Counted from the first letter of the stretch, positions 26,575-36,959 are shown. The stretch: 42,391 nt of DNA from Richelia sp. CSU_2_1 (GCA_012034575.1 JAAUPF010000043.1:1-42391); one strand, 5' to 3'. Program-made: numbers and translations. Notes: generated by a model from the letters alone, not told the origin.

Positions 26575-26982
26575 TTGATTCCTTTTGCATTTATCATCAC
26601 AGGTAAGCCAGTTTCCCTGCAAATAAATAACCGAGCCAAACTTCAAGAATGGAAATCCAAAGTGCGCGAAACGGCTGTCGAAGCTTTACCGATCGGAATG
26701 AAAGCTACTAGCGAGGGGGTTCAGGTCATCATTACTCATTATTGCATTACTCAAACATCGGATTTAGATAACATCGTTAAACCGATTGTAGATTCCATGA
26801 ACTCTATAGTTTACATTGATGACAGGCAAGTTACCGATCTCACAGTAAAACGGCGCAAATTTAAGGAATTTGCCGATCTAACCGCGATTTCTCCTTCGAT
26901 CGCTGAAGCTTTGAGTGCGGGCGAAGAATTTATTTATGTTAAAATTGACCAACCCACTCACCCAATGGAGTTAGACCGATGA
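26575..26982 (+). CDS. RusA-family Holliday junction resolvase-like nuclease
   Basis: A 135-residue protein. PFAFIITGKPVSLQ at the N-terminus and TSDLDNIVKPIVDSMNSIVY, followed by IDDRQVTDLTVKR, match the RusA core, with the catalytic acidic residues and the lysine of DLDN..K retained. RusA enzymes cut Holliday junctions and occur mainly in phages and mobile loci. The start appears to be TTG 26575 (GGAG at 26562-26565). It overlaps the next gene by four bases (ATGA), so the two are translated together. Its place in this accessory island suggests transfer. Confidence 0.85.
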   Translation: MIPFAFIITGKPVSLQINNRAKLQEWKSKVRETAVEALPIGMKATSEGVQVIITHYCITQTSDLDNIVKPIVDSMNSIVYIDDRQVTDLTVKRRKFKEFADLTAISPSIAEALSAGEEFIYVKIDQPTHPMELDR

Positions 26983-27599
26983 TAGCAACAATAGAAAAAA
27001 TAGAAAAATTAGAAACAACAAAAATCGCAGAAATTGCTGATAAATATCGCCAGCAAGGTTATCAAGTATTAGTACAGCCGAGAGATTATGACTGGCAAAA
27101 ATTTATTCAAAATCGGCAGATAGACTTGATAATTTTGACGACTGAAGAAGGTGTCATCGCAGCATTGAAACCGCGTTCTGCAGACTCAAAAACTCAAAAA
27201 GAGCTAGAAGAAGAGGCAAACACGATTGTGTATGACTATTCTTGTAAAGATTTAGAAGATATTCGGTTTTACATCAAAAAAGCATCAGAGATGATGGAAA
27301 AAGGTCACTTCGAGATTGCTACTTGTTCGATCGGATCTACTAGCGAAGCAGTAATGCGAATGGTAGCCGAACACCACTCAATTAATTTTGAAATTCAAGA
27401 GCCGCAAACTTTGGCTCAAACATTCTTCGCTCATGGCTTGATAAATGATGGGGATTATGAAGTTTTGGTGGCGGCATTGGAAATTCGCGATCGCGTTATT
27501 TTTCAGCAGGAAAAAGTTACGGTTGACCTCAATTTAGCTCGCAGGGCTTTTGACGCCTTGCAGCGTCTTTTAAGTCAAGCCGGACAAGTTGAAGAATAA
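26979..27599 (+). CDS. Unknown protein, possible degenerate REase-like fold
   Basis: A 206-residue soluble protein. The N-terminal half (KIAEIADKYRQQGYQVLVQP, IDLIILTTEEGVIAALKPRS) has the strand order of a restriction-endonuclease-like domain of the AHJR-like type, but the expected Glu before the Lys is Ala-Ala-Leu, so it looks inactive. The C-terminal half is helical (LVAALEIRDRVIFQQEKVTV, RRAFDALQRLLSQ), like the helical domain of that family. It is coupled to rusA by ATGA. Family call is a guess from pattern. Confidence 0.45.
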   Translation: MIATIEKIEKLETTKIAEIADKYRQQGYQVLVQPRDYDWQKFIQNRQIDLIILTTEEGVIAALKPRSADSKTQKELEEEANTIVYDYSCKDLEDIRFYIKKASEMMEKGHFEIATCSIGSTSEAVMRMVAEHHSINFEIQEPQTLAQTFFAHGLINDGDYEVLVAALEIRDRVIFQQEKVTVDLNLARRAFDALQRLLSQAGQVEE

Positions 27600-27868
27600 C
27601 GATCGAACTTACAAACTAATACCAAATCCGGGTTTTTAAACCCTTATTTCTCAAGAGTGGGAGAGGGGAATAAGGGGGGAGAGCAAGACAGACTTGCACC
27701 CCTTGCTTCTGGGGGGGGTGTTAAAGTAGGATTTAGCGTCCCCTAGAAAAAAATCATTTTTTACCGGGATTTAAAGCCCAGATACAGTATTTTTTGAACA
27801 AAACCTTGCTGAATCAGTTCAGTAATAATGAATCATCCGCTGTGTATTCTACTCATGGAAAACAGGTT

Positions 27869-30800
27869 ATGTATCGAGAAAACAACTCAACCTACACTTA
27901 CAAAGTTGGCGGACATCTTCCCCTAGATGTTTCCACTTATGTGGTGCGTCAAGCTGATTTTGAACTCTATCAAGGATTAACGGCTGGCGAGTTTTGTTAC
28001 GTACTCAATTCTCGACAAATGGGTAAAACTAGCTTGCGGGTGCGCACCATGCACAAATTGCAAGCAGAAGGAATTGCTTGTGCGGCGATCGATCTTACCA
28101 AAATTGGCTCTCAAGATATTACTCCCGATCAGTGGTACGCGGGGGTAATGAGGCGTTTAGTGACCAGTTTTCACCTCGATATTAATTTGCGATCGTGGGT
28201 GCGCGAGCGGGAATTTTTACCGCCCGTACAGCGTTTGAGCGAGTTTATCGAACAAATATTACTGGAAAATATTCAGCAAAAAATTGTAATTTTTGTCGAT
28301 GAAATTGACAGCATTCTGAGCTTAAATTTTCGCGCAGATGACTTTTTTGCATTTATCCGCGCTTGCCACGAATACGATCGCCTGACTTTCGCTTTGCTGG
28401 GAGTTGCGACTCCTTCAGACTTAATTCAAGATAAACACTGCACTCCTTTTAATCTCGGCCGCGCTGTCGAATTGTACGGCTTTCAACTTCACGAAGCTCA
28501 ACCTTTAGTGCAAGGCTTAGCGGGGAAAGTCAACCATCCCGAATCAGTTGTAGAAGCTGTTTTGAATTGGACGAGAGGACAGCCGTTTTTAACTCAAAAA
28601 ATTTGCAATTATATTTACCAACAAGCCGAGGATTCCCCAGCCTGGATTCCTCAGGAAAAAGCTCAGATTGCAAGCTGGGTTGAGAACGTAGTTCAGACGC
28701 AAATTATCGATAATTGGGAAGTTAAAGACGAACCGCCGCATTTGAAAACAATTCGCGATCGCATCCTCAGAAGCGGACAGCGTACCGAGACTTTATTGAA
28801 AATTTACCAGCAGATATTAATTGCTCGCGACTCGGACAGCCCAGCTGGAATTCCTGCTGATGAAAGCCTCGAACAAATGGAACTGCGACTGTCTGGCTTA
28901 GTTGTCAAGTGGGGGGGAAATTTAAGCGTTTACAACAAAATTTATGCCTCTGTATTCAATCGCAATTGGACGAAAAAAGCTTTAGCAACCCTGCAACCTG
29001 ATTTTAAACAATTAGTAGCTTATCAAGAGCAAAAAGTTCTCTCTTTGCTGAGCAATATAGAAGGCAAAGACTTTGACGATTTGCTGTATGAAATTTTGGG
29101 TTCGATTGCGATTAAATTAGGGGAATTGATGAGTGTCGATCGCATCACAATATTTTTTATAGATAAAGATAAAAACGAACTGTGGTCGATTATAGCTAGA
29201 ACCTCAAATAGCAGTTCGACAAAAATTCAAATAATGGCGAACAATCAAACAGCAGGCAGAGTCACAATCTACAAAAAAGCTGTCAGCATTCCCAATAACT
29301 TATCCGAAAGTTGGTATTCTGATGCAGCACAAGAACAGGATCGCAAAACCGGTTACAAAATTTACAGCGATCTCACCTCGCCCATGTTGAATGAAAAAGG
29401 AGATATATTTGCCTTTGTCCAATTAGTTAACAAGCTGAAAAAACAGCACGATCCGGCAGCATTTTTTACGGAAAAATTGATGGAGACGGCTTTACAGAAA
29501 CAGATTGCAATTTAATTTTGGAATACACCCCAGCAATTCAGAGGCTACTCGAAAGGTGCCAATCTTGTTACAAACTAACTCAAAGATTGCAAGCTTCCGA
29601 AGCTTTAACCGAAGCAACGCGCTCGGTTTCTCAAAGTAGCTTAGACTCCGAAGAAATCATCACTAGAGTCATGGAAGCTGCGAAAAGATTGATGAATGCC
29701 GATCGCAGTACCCTCTGGCTGTTAGACAGCGAAACAGGGCAACTGTGGACAAAAATTCTTTTTGAAGATGGGAATACTCGTGAAATCCGCATTGAAGTCG
29801 GAAAAGGTTTTGCCGGCCAAGTTGCGGCCAGCGGTAAACCTGTTAATATTCCCTTCGATTTGTACGAACATCCCGACTCAACAACCTCCAAACAAACAGA
29901 CCAGAAAACAGGATACCGCACTTGCAGTTTGTTGTGTATGCCAGTTTGGAGTCCCGACGACGAATTGCTGGGAGTGACTCAATTAATTAACAAAAAAAGA
30001 CCCGGAGATTTCCCAGAATACGACCCCGAAACTTGGCCGGAAGCACCGGAGTGCTTTCAAGATAGCTTCGATGCCAACAGTCAAAAATATATGCAAATTT
30101 TCAACTCCCAAGTTGGAGTAGCATTGCACAATGCTAGGCAATTTGCAGCAGTGAAACGGCAAGCAGAAGACCAGCCGCAAAATGTGGTCAGCCAGACTCT
30201 GGCAATGCTAAATCAGGTGATGGACGGGCAGGGTTTTGACGATATTCTCGACGCTACGTTGCGATCGATTACCTTGAAAATGGGTAAATCTTTAAATGCC
30301 GATCGCACGACTATTTTTCTGTTAGATGAAGAGAAAAACGAGTTTTGGTCGATTATTGCAGAAGCCGAAGTTGAGGGCGATCGGTCTTTAGAACTTAGAG
30401 TTCCCGCCAATAAAGGAATTGTCGGCGAAGTTGCCACTACCCAAAAAAGTATCAACATTCCCTTTGATTTCTACGACGACCCGCGTTCGGTGACGGCAAA
30501 AGAATTAGACAAAAAAACTGGCTATCGAACTTACACTATGTTAACGCTGCCGCTGTTGAACGAACAGGGAAATTTAGTAGCAGTAATTCAATTAATTAAC
30601 AAATTTAAAAAGTTTTACGATCGCACGGCACGCTTGTCAGAAAAAATTGACTTGCAAGGATTTACAGCAGAAGACGAACAGCGGTTTGCTGAAGATGCGA
30701 ACTTGATTCAACTAATTTTAGAAAGTTTCCGTTCCTATCACAAAACAGCCCGAGGTCAAAGAGTGGCAGCCGCCCTGATGGCAGCTACCCGTTCCGTCAG

Positions 30801-31365
30801 CCAAAGCAGTTTAGAAATCGATGCAATTCTCAAACGAGTGATGGAATCAGCAAAAGAACTGATGAATGCCGATCGCAGCAGTTTTTGGGTAATCGACAGA
30901 GACGCGAATGAATTGTGGACAAAGATTCTGTTACCCGACGGTGATTTCCTCGAAATTCGAGTGCCTGTCGGACAAGGTTATGTAGGCAAAGTGGCTCAAA
31001 TGGGAGTTCCTTTAAATATACCCTTTGACCTTTACGATTATCCAGATTCCGAAACTGCTAAAAAAACCGATGCAAGAACAGGATATCGTACTTGTAGCTT
31101 GCTGTGTATGCCTGTTTGGAATCCCGACGGCGAGTTAATTGCTGTCACGCAATTAATTAATAAAATCAACTCGAATGCGGAGGCTAAATCGACAGAATCA
31201 TCTAGCAAAAATGTGCCGGAGTGTTTTCAGGCAAGTTTCGATCAAAGCGATCAAAAGTATATGCAAATTTTCAACAATCAAGTCGGCGTCATCTTGCAAA
31301 ATGCAGAATTGTTAGCGGCAGTCAAGCGGCAGGAACAAACATTGAGAAATAACCTGAGTCAATAA
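27869..31365 (+). CDS. AAA-like ATPase with four GAF domains (frameshifted)
   Basis: Two frames form one protein. The N-terminus is an AAA-like domain ([20 protein letters not shown], Walker [10 protein letters not shown], Walker [13 protein letters not shown]). GAF1 follows, and the frame ends at 29515. The next frame supplies [22 protein letters not shown]2 ([11 protein letters not shown]), GAF3 ([20 protein letters not shown]) and GAF4 ([13 protein letters not shown]), ending [15 protein letters not shown]. One A missing from the A5 run 29472-29476 explains the break; the restored length is about 1165. I chose ATG 27869; an upstream TTG (27794) is open but lacks an SD. No kinase or cyclase output domain is present. 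Confidence 0.88.
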
Positions 31366-31440
31366 GTATAACCTTTCTCGCGATCGACGAGGTACATTTA
31401 GGGAATTGGGAATTTTAAATAGTTTTGAGTTTTGAATTTT

Positions 31441-31484
31441 GAGTTTTGAGTTAAAGACATCTCTTAATTCACAACTCAAAACTC
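31441..31484. repeat. Dispersed GAGTTTTGAGTT inverted repeat
   Basis: GAGTTTTGAGTT (31441-31452) and AACTCAAAACTC (31473-31484) form a 12-bp stem just after the AAA-GAF gene; the same element is at 15948-15999. It may act as a terminator. Confidence 0.7.
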
Positions 31485-31541
31485 AGGGCGAGCACGGGGG
31501 CATCCCCTGGGCTTCGCTTCGCCCCTACTCCCGAACAACTG

Positions 31542-31590
31542 TCAACTATCAACTATCAACTGTCAACTATCAACTATCAACTGTCAACTA
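31542..31590. repeat. STRR (TCAACTA/TCAACTG)x7
   Basis: Seven perfect-length heptamers in the order A A G A A G A (last base of each unit). The last unit contains the TAG stop codon (31588-31590, minus strand) of the CHAT gene. Confidence 0.9.
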
Positions 31591-34500
31591 CCAAGGATTG
31601 CCGATCGTCGTAAAAGCCGCCCAATAATAAGGATGGGAAAGAATTCGATCGCCCCTAACCGCAAGTTCATCGGGCAAAGTTACAACATCGTTGCGCCCTT
31701 CAACTCGCAGCATTCCATCTTGAATTCGCACTCGCCCCCGCAGCATTTGCAATTGCGCCTGTCGCAAAGCCTCCGCTTTAATCGTCACCTTACCCTCGCG
31801 CTGGGGAATTCGCAATTGGCGGTAAAACTCCGCCATCAGCCCCAAAGTCCCCTCATCACTGACTTCCCACAAACTAGCCAAAGCCGATTTAGCACCGGCA
31901 GCCACCGCCAAACCCGCAAATCCCAACTCCGCTTGTTCGTCGCCCAAAGCGGTACTGCAGGCACTTAAAACTAATAGATTGACTGGCGGTTCATTCCACC
32001 GCAACTGCTGCATTTCATCAATTTGCAACTTAGTATCCCACAACTGAATGTAAGAATTGCTTGGTTCCCCCGGCTGAAATTCGCTGTGAGTTGCTAAATG
32101 AATTACTCCAAAAGGTCGCCTCGATCGCTGAGCCTGCAAATTTGCTAAAGTAAACTCTTGATTCAAAAAAGATTTTCCCCGATCGGGCGGCGCAATAGTT
32201 TGCAATTCCACCGGTACAGCAGGCAGCGGCGGCTTATCTTCAAACACCGATATTCCCATCGCCAAAACTTCATCATCAGAAATATTGTCGTAGCGAATAT
32301 CAGTCAAACTCAGACTCGGAATCACGCTAGTGCTGTATTTTTCGATTAAAAATTGTTGGCCGTCGTGCAGGGCCGCAAAGGGTACGCTCCGCAAACCCGC
32401 CGCCGGAATTACAATCAAATTATCTGTCTTTGAAGCTGTCAATTCTGCTGCGATCGGCGCAATTAACCACCGATAAAGTTTTTGAGCGGCATCCAAATAA
32501 CTAATACTGCTTCGCCGTCTCGGGTTAGTAATTTCGCTTTGCAGCGCGTCAGCCAATTGCAGCACTTGCCACCGCGTTGCTGCTGGCACTAAAACGCGCA
32601 CCGGCTCGGCATTAGCAGTAACAACAATCAATTCTAAACCTTCTCCTTTAGGAATGTCGGCAACTTCTTTTGACTGCTGCAAAACAGCCTCGCCTGCCAA
32701 CCGGGAAGAATTTTTTTCCTCTGGCTGCTCTCCCTTTTTTCCGTAAGCAATAGGAGTGGGAAGAATTAAGTTATTTCCCCCATTGGCTACCAGCACTTTT
32801 GAATTAGTTTGGCCGGCAGCCGCATCGCTCCGGCTCACCCAATTCATGTAAATAATGCCTGTTTTTACCCCAGTAAGTGCCTCATTTCTGCGGAGAGCTT
32901 CGTAAATAACCGACATATTTGTAATCGCCCTTCTCGGAGGCAACTCCAGATATTTTTCGTATTCGCGAGTGAAGGTTTGCTCGAAGGCCAAAACCGCTGC
33001 CGAACTAGAATCGAACCTGCGGGCTGGAGGCTGTAAATCGTTTTTAATTTGAGAATTTCTGCCCCCATTCGGAGGCACATCTACTTGTAAATCGGTAGCA
33101 ATTGACAGCGCCCGGGCAGGATCGATTAACGGTGTAACTGGGACGGGAGTTGGTGCGGGTATTGGTGCGGGAGTTGGTGCGGGAGTTGGTGGCGGTGCGG
33201 GAGGCTGGGGCGCGCTTGGGGTAATTAGCGAAATCTGATTGGGAAAACTGCCTTGAGTGTAAGTTTCGGGGAAAGCAATAGCAGGAAAAATTGCATTTCC
33301 CCCGCCGGCATTAATTGTTCCCCGCGTGCCATTTTCGATCGCCCCGCCAATAACAAAAGGTCGATCGCTCCCGCCAGAATGCCGGATAGAAATTGCTCCC
33401 GCCCCCGCACTTCCGACTGTAGAAATGCTGGAAATATTGCCCGATATATCTGTAAAAACGCCGTTCGATCGCACCAAATCCGTGGTGGAAATGCTGACAT
33501 TGCCGCCCGCGCCCCTGCTGCCGCCTTGAGCGTTAATAAAACCTAACTGAACGTTCCCGATCGCGCTGGAAAACACATTGCCGCCATTACCCACAGTAGC
33601 GCTGGAATTGAGATCGCCAGCACTAATGCCCGCACTAGAATTGAGGATGATATTACCGCCGATCGCGCCTGAAGCGTTCAAATTGCCGGCATTTACACCT
33701 CCGACACCGCTAACAATGGCGATCGCGCCTGCCGTTCCCGCGAGTTGTGAGGTATCGATCGCGCCTGCCGCCACCGCATCCCCCTGCACTCGAACGCTCC
33801 CACCCCGCGAGGTAATGCTGCCGGCCTGCACCTCGCGCGTCCCCTGCAACTCTAAATCGCCGCCTGTTGAGGTTAAATTGCCTTCTAACAGCAAGTTTCC
33901 CGCCTCAATGCGGGCCCCCGAACTTACCGATGTATTGCCCCGGAAAATCGCATTATCTCGGGCTTTTGCAGTCAAGCGATCGGCTGCCACTGTCGCTGCT
34001 GCCGTCACGCTAGCGCTATCAGTCGCAAGCTGACCCAGCCTGTGAGTTTGACCGACAGGCCCGCCAAAAGTAATGCTGCCCCCAGCCTGCAAGGTCAAAT
34101 TATTTGCCGTTCCCACCAAACTGTCGAGGGAATTGGCAAAAGTGATGCTGTCGGCGCGGGAGGTAATAATGCTGCTGCGATCGAGGGTGACGGAACTGTT
34201 GAAAGTGATGTTGCCGGTGGTGGAGATTGCCCCCGATATTTCCGTACTGCGGCCGTTGACAGTCAAACTCGCTAAGGGTGAGGATTGACCGACTGTAGCG
34301 CCGAACAGCACTCGCTGGGCATCCAACCTGAGGGCGCGAGATCCCTCAAGCGCCTGCTGGAACAGAATGTTGCCCCTAGCTTGAGTGCTCAAAACTGCAT
34401 CCGCCGTCAGGGAAACGCTGCCGGTAAAAGTGAGATCGCCGCCGGAGGTAGCGATGTTAGCGCCGATCGCAGTTTCCGGCGCGTTGAAAGCGATCGCAGC

Positions 34501-36213
34501 GCTGTCGGTTGCCCTGAGGGGGTTTTCAACCGCGATCGAACTTCCCCGCAGCGTCAGGGGGCTGTTGAAGGTGGTGGGTGCGACGATCGCGATCGGGTTG
34601 CTGCTGTCGGTACGCCCGATCGCGATCGATCGGAAACTGGGGGCTAGGGCGCTGATATCGGCAGCCGTCAAGTCCAAAATTCCTAAATTGTCGCCGCCCC
34701 CGCCGATCCGAATTTGCCTGCTGTCGGGGGGCTGCAAGCTAATTGTCCCGCCGGTACTGGTAATGGAATTGCTGCCGCCGCGCAAGTCAATGCCGTTAGC
34801 GGTGAGGGCGATATTGCCGCCGCCGGCATTTACCCTGCCGAGGGAGATGCTGCTGGCGTTGATGTTGATGCTGCCGCCTTGAGTTTGAATTAAGTCGTTG
34901 GGATCGTTGACAAAAAACACTCCGCCCGATCGAAATGTAACGCTATCGCCGGTTCTTGCTTGCAGGGAAAGAAGGTTGTCGGGCAAATTTTGGATGGTGA
35001 TATCGCTGGCGGTATCGACAACTATGTTGCTGCCGGCCGCCATCTGTTCTAACTGCGATTCAGATATAAATGTAAGCGGTCGATCCTGTGCCGCTTCGAG
35101 TTCTGCAGTGCCGATCGCAGTATTTGGCGTCGCCAGTAGTAAACTACCGATCGCGCCATTAACTGCCCGCGTATCGACTTCTGCTTGAAAAGTTAAAGAA
35201 TTTTTGCCCGCAATTTCTACACTGCCGCCGTCGCCGCCTGCTGTACCGCCGCGGGCTGCGATGCTGCCGAAAACACTGGTATTTTCTCCCGAAATTACCA
35301 CTGTACCGCCGTTACCGCGAGCGATCGCGCTGGCATCGATCGCGCCGCCGGCGATGGCACTTCCGGGATTTGCTGTTACTGTTTGCCCGTTGGTGAGGAT
35401 TACTTGACCTTGTGCATTGGCGGTTAAACCTGTGGCGGCTGCTACTCCCGGTCCTGTCAGCAACTGAGGCAAATCTACGGGGGCGATCGAGCTGTTTTCG
35501 CCTCCGATAATTGGCGATATTTCCAAACTCAATAAGTTGCCAGTTTGACTGATGCGAATTGTATTTTGACCGGGTACTGCCGCCACGGTAATTTGACCTG
35601 ACGGTGCGGATAATTGCCCGGAATTGATAACTGTACCGCCCAGTAAAGTTAAACTTTGACCGCTGCCAACTTCTAATTTTCCGGCATTGACAATTGCCCC
35701 TATTTGTGAATTGTTAAAATTAAAGCTATTAGGATTGCCGACCAAAGTTTGATAATCGTTAATTCCCGCTGCATTAAACGTGCGATCGCCGAAACCGATA
35801 CCCGTAGCAGTTGTGGCAAAAAAAGACCCCGGCACGTTCAATCTGGCATTTTGACCGAAGACTATTCCCGCCGGATTCATTAAAAATAAATTCGAGTTAC
35901 CGCCACTCACGGAAATGAGTCCGTTAATGACAGAAACATCGCCACCGGAAATTCTGGTTAAAATATTTTGAATATTAGGATTAGTTAAGAAATTAGCAAT
36001 TTGACCTTCGTTAAGATTAAATTGACTTAAACTGTGAAACAGATTTGAGCCGTCACCAGACAACTGTCCGCCAGTAATGTTAAAGCGATTTTGCTCGAAA
36101 TCGACAACCGTATTGGTGCCATCGTTAGCGGGAATTACAGGCTGCGATCGCGCCGCTAGAGGCAGCAGCACTAAAGCAGAAGTCAACATAAGAAAACAGC
36201 GAAAATTAGTCAT
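31588..36213 (-). CDS. TPS (filamentous haemagglutinin-type) and CHAT protease fusion
   Basis: A 1541-residue protein. A signal peptide (about 1-23, LMLTSALVLLPLAARSQ) is followed by a haemagglutinin-type TPS domain (NRFNITGG, MNPAGIVFGQNARLNV) that normally targets export through a TpsB pore. Long Gly/Ser/Asn-rich beta-helix repeats run to about residue 1040. A Pro/Ala linker (PAPPPTPAPTPAP) follows, then a C-terminal CHAT caspase-like domain with His1376 (HLATHSEF) and Cys1419 (LSACSTAL), both catalytic residues present. The protease would act outside the outer membrane or be released; this is inference. No tpsB gene is adjacent. Its stop lies in an STRR. Confidence 0.9.
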   Translation of the reverse strand: MTNFRCFLMLTSALVLLPLAARSQPVIPANDGTNTVVDFEQNRFNITGGQLSGDGSNLFHSLSQFNLNEGQIANFLTNPNIQNILTRISGGDVSVINGLISVSGGNSNLFLMNPAGIVFGQNARLNVPGSFFATTATGIGFGDRTFNAAGINDYQTLVGNPNSFNFNNSQIGAIVNAGKLEVGSGQSLTLLGGTVINSGQLSAPSGQITVAAVPGQNTIRISQTGNLLSLEISPIIGGENSSIAPVDLPQLLTGPGVAAATGLTANAQGQVILTNGQTVTANPGSAIAGGAIDASAIARGNGGTVVISGENTSVFGSIAARGGTAGGDGGSVEIAGKNSLTFQAEVDTRAVNGAIGSLLLATPNTAIGTAELEAAQDRPLTFISESQLEQMAAGSNIVVDTASDITIQNLPDNLLSLQARTGDSVTFRSGGVFFVNDPNDLIQTQGGSININASSISLGRVNAGGGNIALTANGIDLRGGSNSITSTGGTISLQPPDSRQIRIGGGGDNLGILDLTAADISALAPSFRSIAIGRTDSSNPIAIVAPTTFNSPLTLRGSSIAVENPLRATDSAAIAFNAPETAIGANIATSGGDLTFTGSVSLTADAVLSTQARGNILFQQALEGSRALRLDAQRVLFGATVGQSSPLASLTVNGRSTEISGAISTTGNITFNSSVTLDRSSIITSRADSITFANSLDSLVGTANNLTLQAGGSITFGGPVGQTHRLGQLATDSASVTAAATVAADRLTAKARDNAIFRGNTSVSSGARIEAGNLLLEGNLTSTGGDLELQGTREVQAGSITSRGGSVRVQGDAVAAGAIDTSQLAGTAGAIAIVSGVGGVNAGNLNASGAIGGNIILNSSAGISAGDLNSSATVGNGGNVFSSAIGNVQLGFINAQGGSRGAGGNVSISTTDLVRSNGVFTDISGNISSISTVGSAGAGAISIRHSGGSDRPFVIGGAIENGTRGTINAGGGNAIFPAIAFPETYTQGSFPNQISLITPSAPQPPAPPPTPAPTPAPIPAPTPVPVTPLIDPARALSIATDLQVDVPPNGGRNSQIKNDLQPPARRFDSSSAAVLAFEQTFTREYEKYLELPPRRAITNMSVIYEALRRNEALTGVKTGIIYMNWVSRSDAAAGQTNSKVLVANGGNNLILPTPIAYGKKGEQPEEKNSSRLAGEAVLQQSKEVADIPKGEGLELIVVTANAEPVRVLVPAATRWQVLQLADALQSEITNPRRRSSISYLDAAQKLYRWLIAPIAAELTASKTDNLIVIPAAGLRSVPFAALHDGQQFLIEKYSTSVIPSLSLTDIRYDNISDDEVLAMGISVFEDKPPLPAVPVELQTIAPPDRGKSFLNQEFTLANLQAQRSRRPFGVIHLATHSEFQPGEPSNSYIQLWDTKLQIDEMQQLRWNEPPVNLLVLSACSTALGDEQAELGFAGLAVAAGAKSALASLWEVSDEGTLGLMAEFYRQLRIPQREGKVTIKAEALRQAQLQMLRGRVRIQDGMLRVEGRNDVVTLPDELAVRGDRILSHPYYWAAFTTIGNPW

Positions 36214-36683
36214 TAGTCAGTAGTTAGTTGTCAGCAGTCTGTTGTCCGATGTCCGATGTCAGTTTCAAGGATCGCACCCCGATTCCCTTTCTTGCTTCTT
36301 CCCTCTTCCTTCAGAATTACCAATTACCAATTACCAATTACCAATTCCCAATTCTAACCTACGGTATTTTTGATTTATTTTAAGCTGCAATGTTCCGCTA
36401 AACTGTCGGTTCGGAGGCAAAAGGTCGATCGCGCCTGAGGTAAGTGTGGGTCTGACCCTCCGTACCTGTCGCCCGAGTCGGTCAACGCCATTCAACAGCA
36501 CCCGTTGCCCGAATCTACTCAAAGCAATGCAAAATCTGCATTTGAGTGTGCTCTGTCCCTTGACAAAAGGGCCCGCTAGGTTATACAATACGAACACTTT
36601 TTGAGGGAGCGGCACAAATTCACTCAACAGCCAGTACCTCTAACAAAGTTAAGAACAAGATATTTATTTTTTAGAGACTGACA
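36214..36683. other. Repeat-bearing spacer
   Basis: No convincing gene. It contains an STRR of four AATTACC units and one AATTCCC at 36315-36354, plus a small TGTCCGA duplication near 36244. A minus-strand frame at 36331-36627 shows no family features. Confidence 0.6.
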
Positions 36684-36893
36684 ATGCAAACTCAAACAAT
36701 GCAAACTCAAACTTTACCATTTCCTACCGAACAAATTGTTAACAGCATTTTTCAAGCTGGCGAACTCAGCCGCGCGGACAGACACCAACTTCAAGCACTG
36801 CTTTCCAACGACGCGATCGGCGAAAATGAATTGAGTTCGATCGAAAAAGTCATAGATGCAGTTCTCAAAGGCATCCTCGACGTACTTTATTAA
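36684..36893 (+). CDS. Small conserved cyanobacterial protein
   Basis: 69 residues, soluble and helical. The core (IFQAGELSRADRHQLQALL, then ENELSSIEKVIDAVLKGILD) resembles a small cyanobacterial family with R.D...L..ALL and a later I..V...V..G pattern. The N-terminus carries a duplicated MQTQT, so Met6 (36699) could also start. No SD is obvious. A strong hairpin follows the stop, supporting a real transcript. Function unknown. Confidence 0.65.
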   Translation: MQTQTMQTQTLPFPTEQIVNSIFQAGELSRADRHQLQALLSNDAIGENELSSIEKVIDAVLKGILDVLY

Positions 36894-36921
36894 ATGTTTG
36901 TAGCGCGAAGTTCAAAAATAG

Positions 36922-36959
36922 GTAGGTTGGGACTAGGAACGAACCCTAGCCCAACCTAC
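36922..36959 (+). terminator. Long hairpin after the 69-residue gene
   Basis: GTAGGTTGGG (36922-36931) pairs with CCCAACCTAC (36950-36959), and CTAGG (36933-36937) with CCTAG (36945-36949), leaving a 7-base loop. There is no T-tract after it. It is a terminator or a dispersed palindromic repeat. The rest of the 36894-37211 gap shows no gene. Confidence 0.6.

Noticed and set aside
31633..35407. Many plus-strand open frames across the CHAT/TPS gene
   Set aside because: They are antisense shadows of a GC-rich repetitive coding region and show no protein features.
36331..36627. 98-residue minus-strand frame
   Set aside because: No recognisable motifs, no SD, and its end lies in the STRR at 36315-36354.
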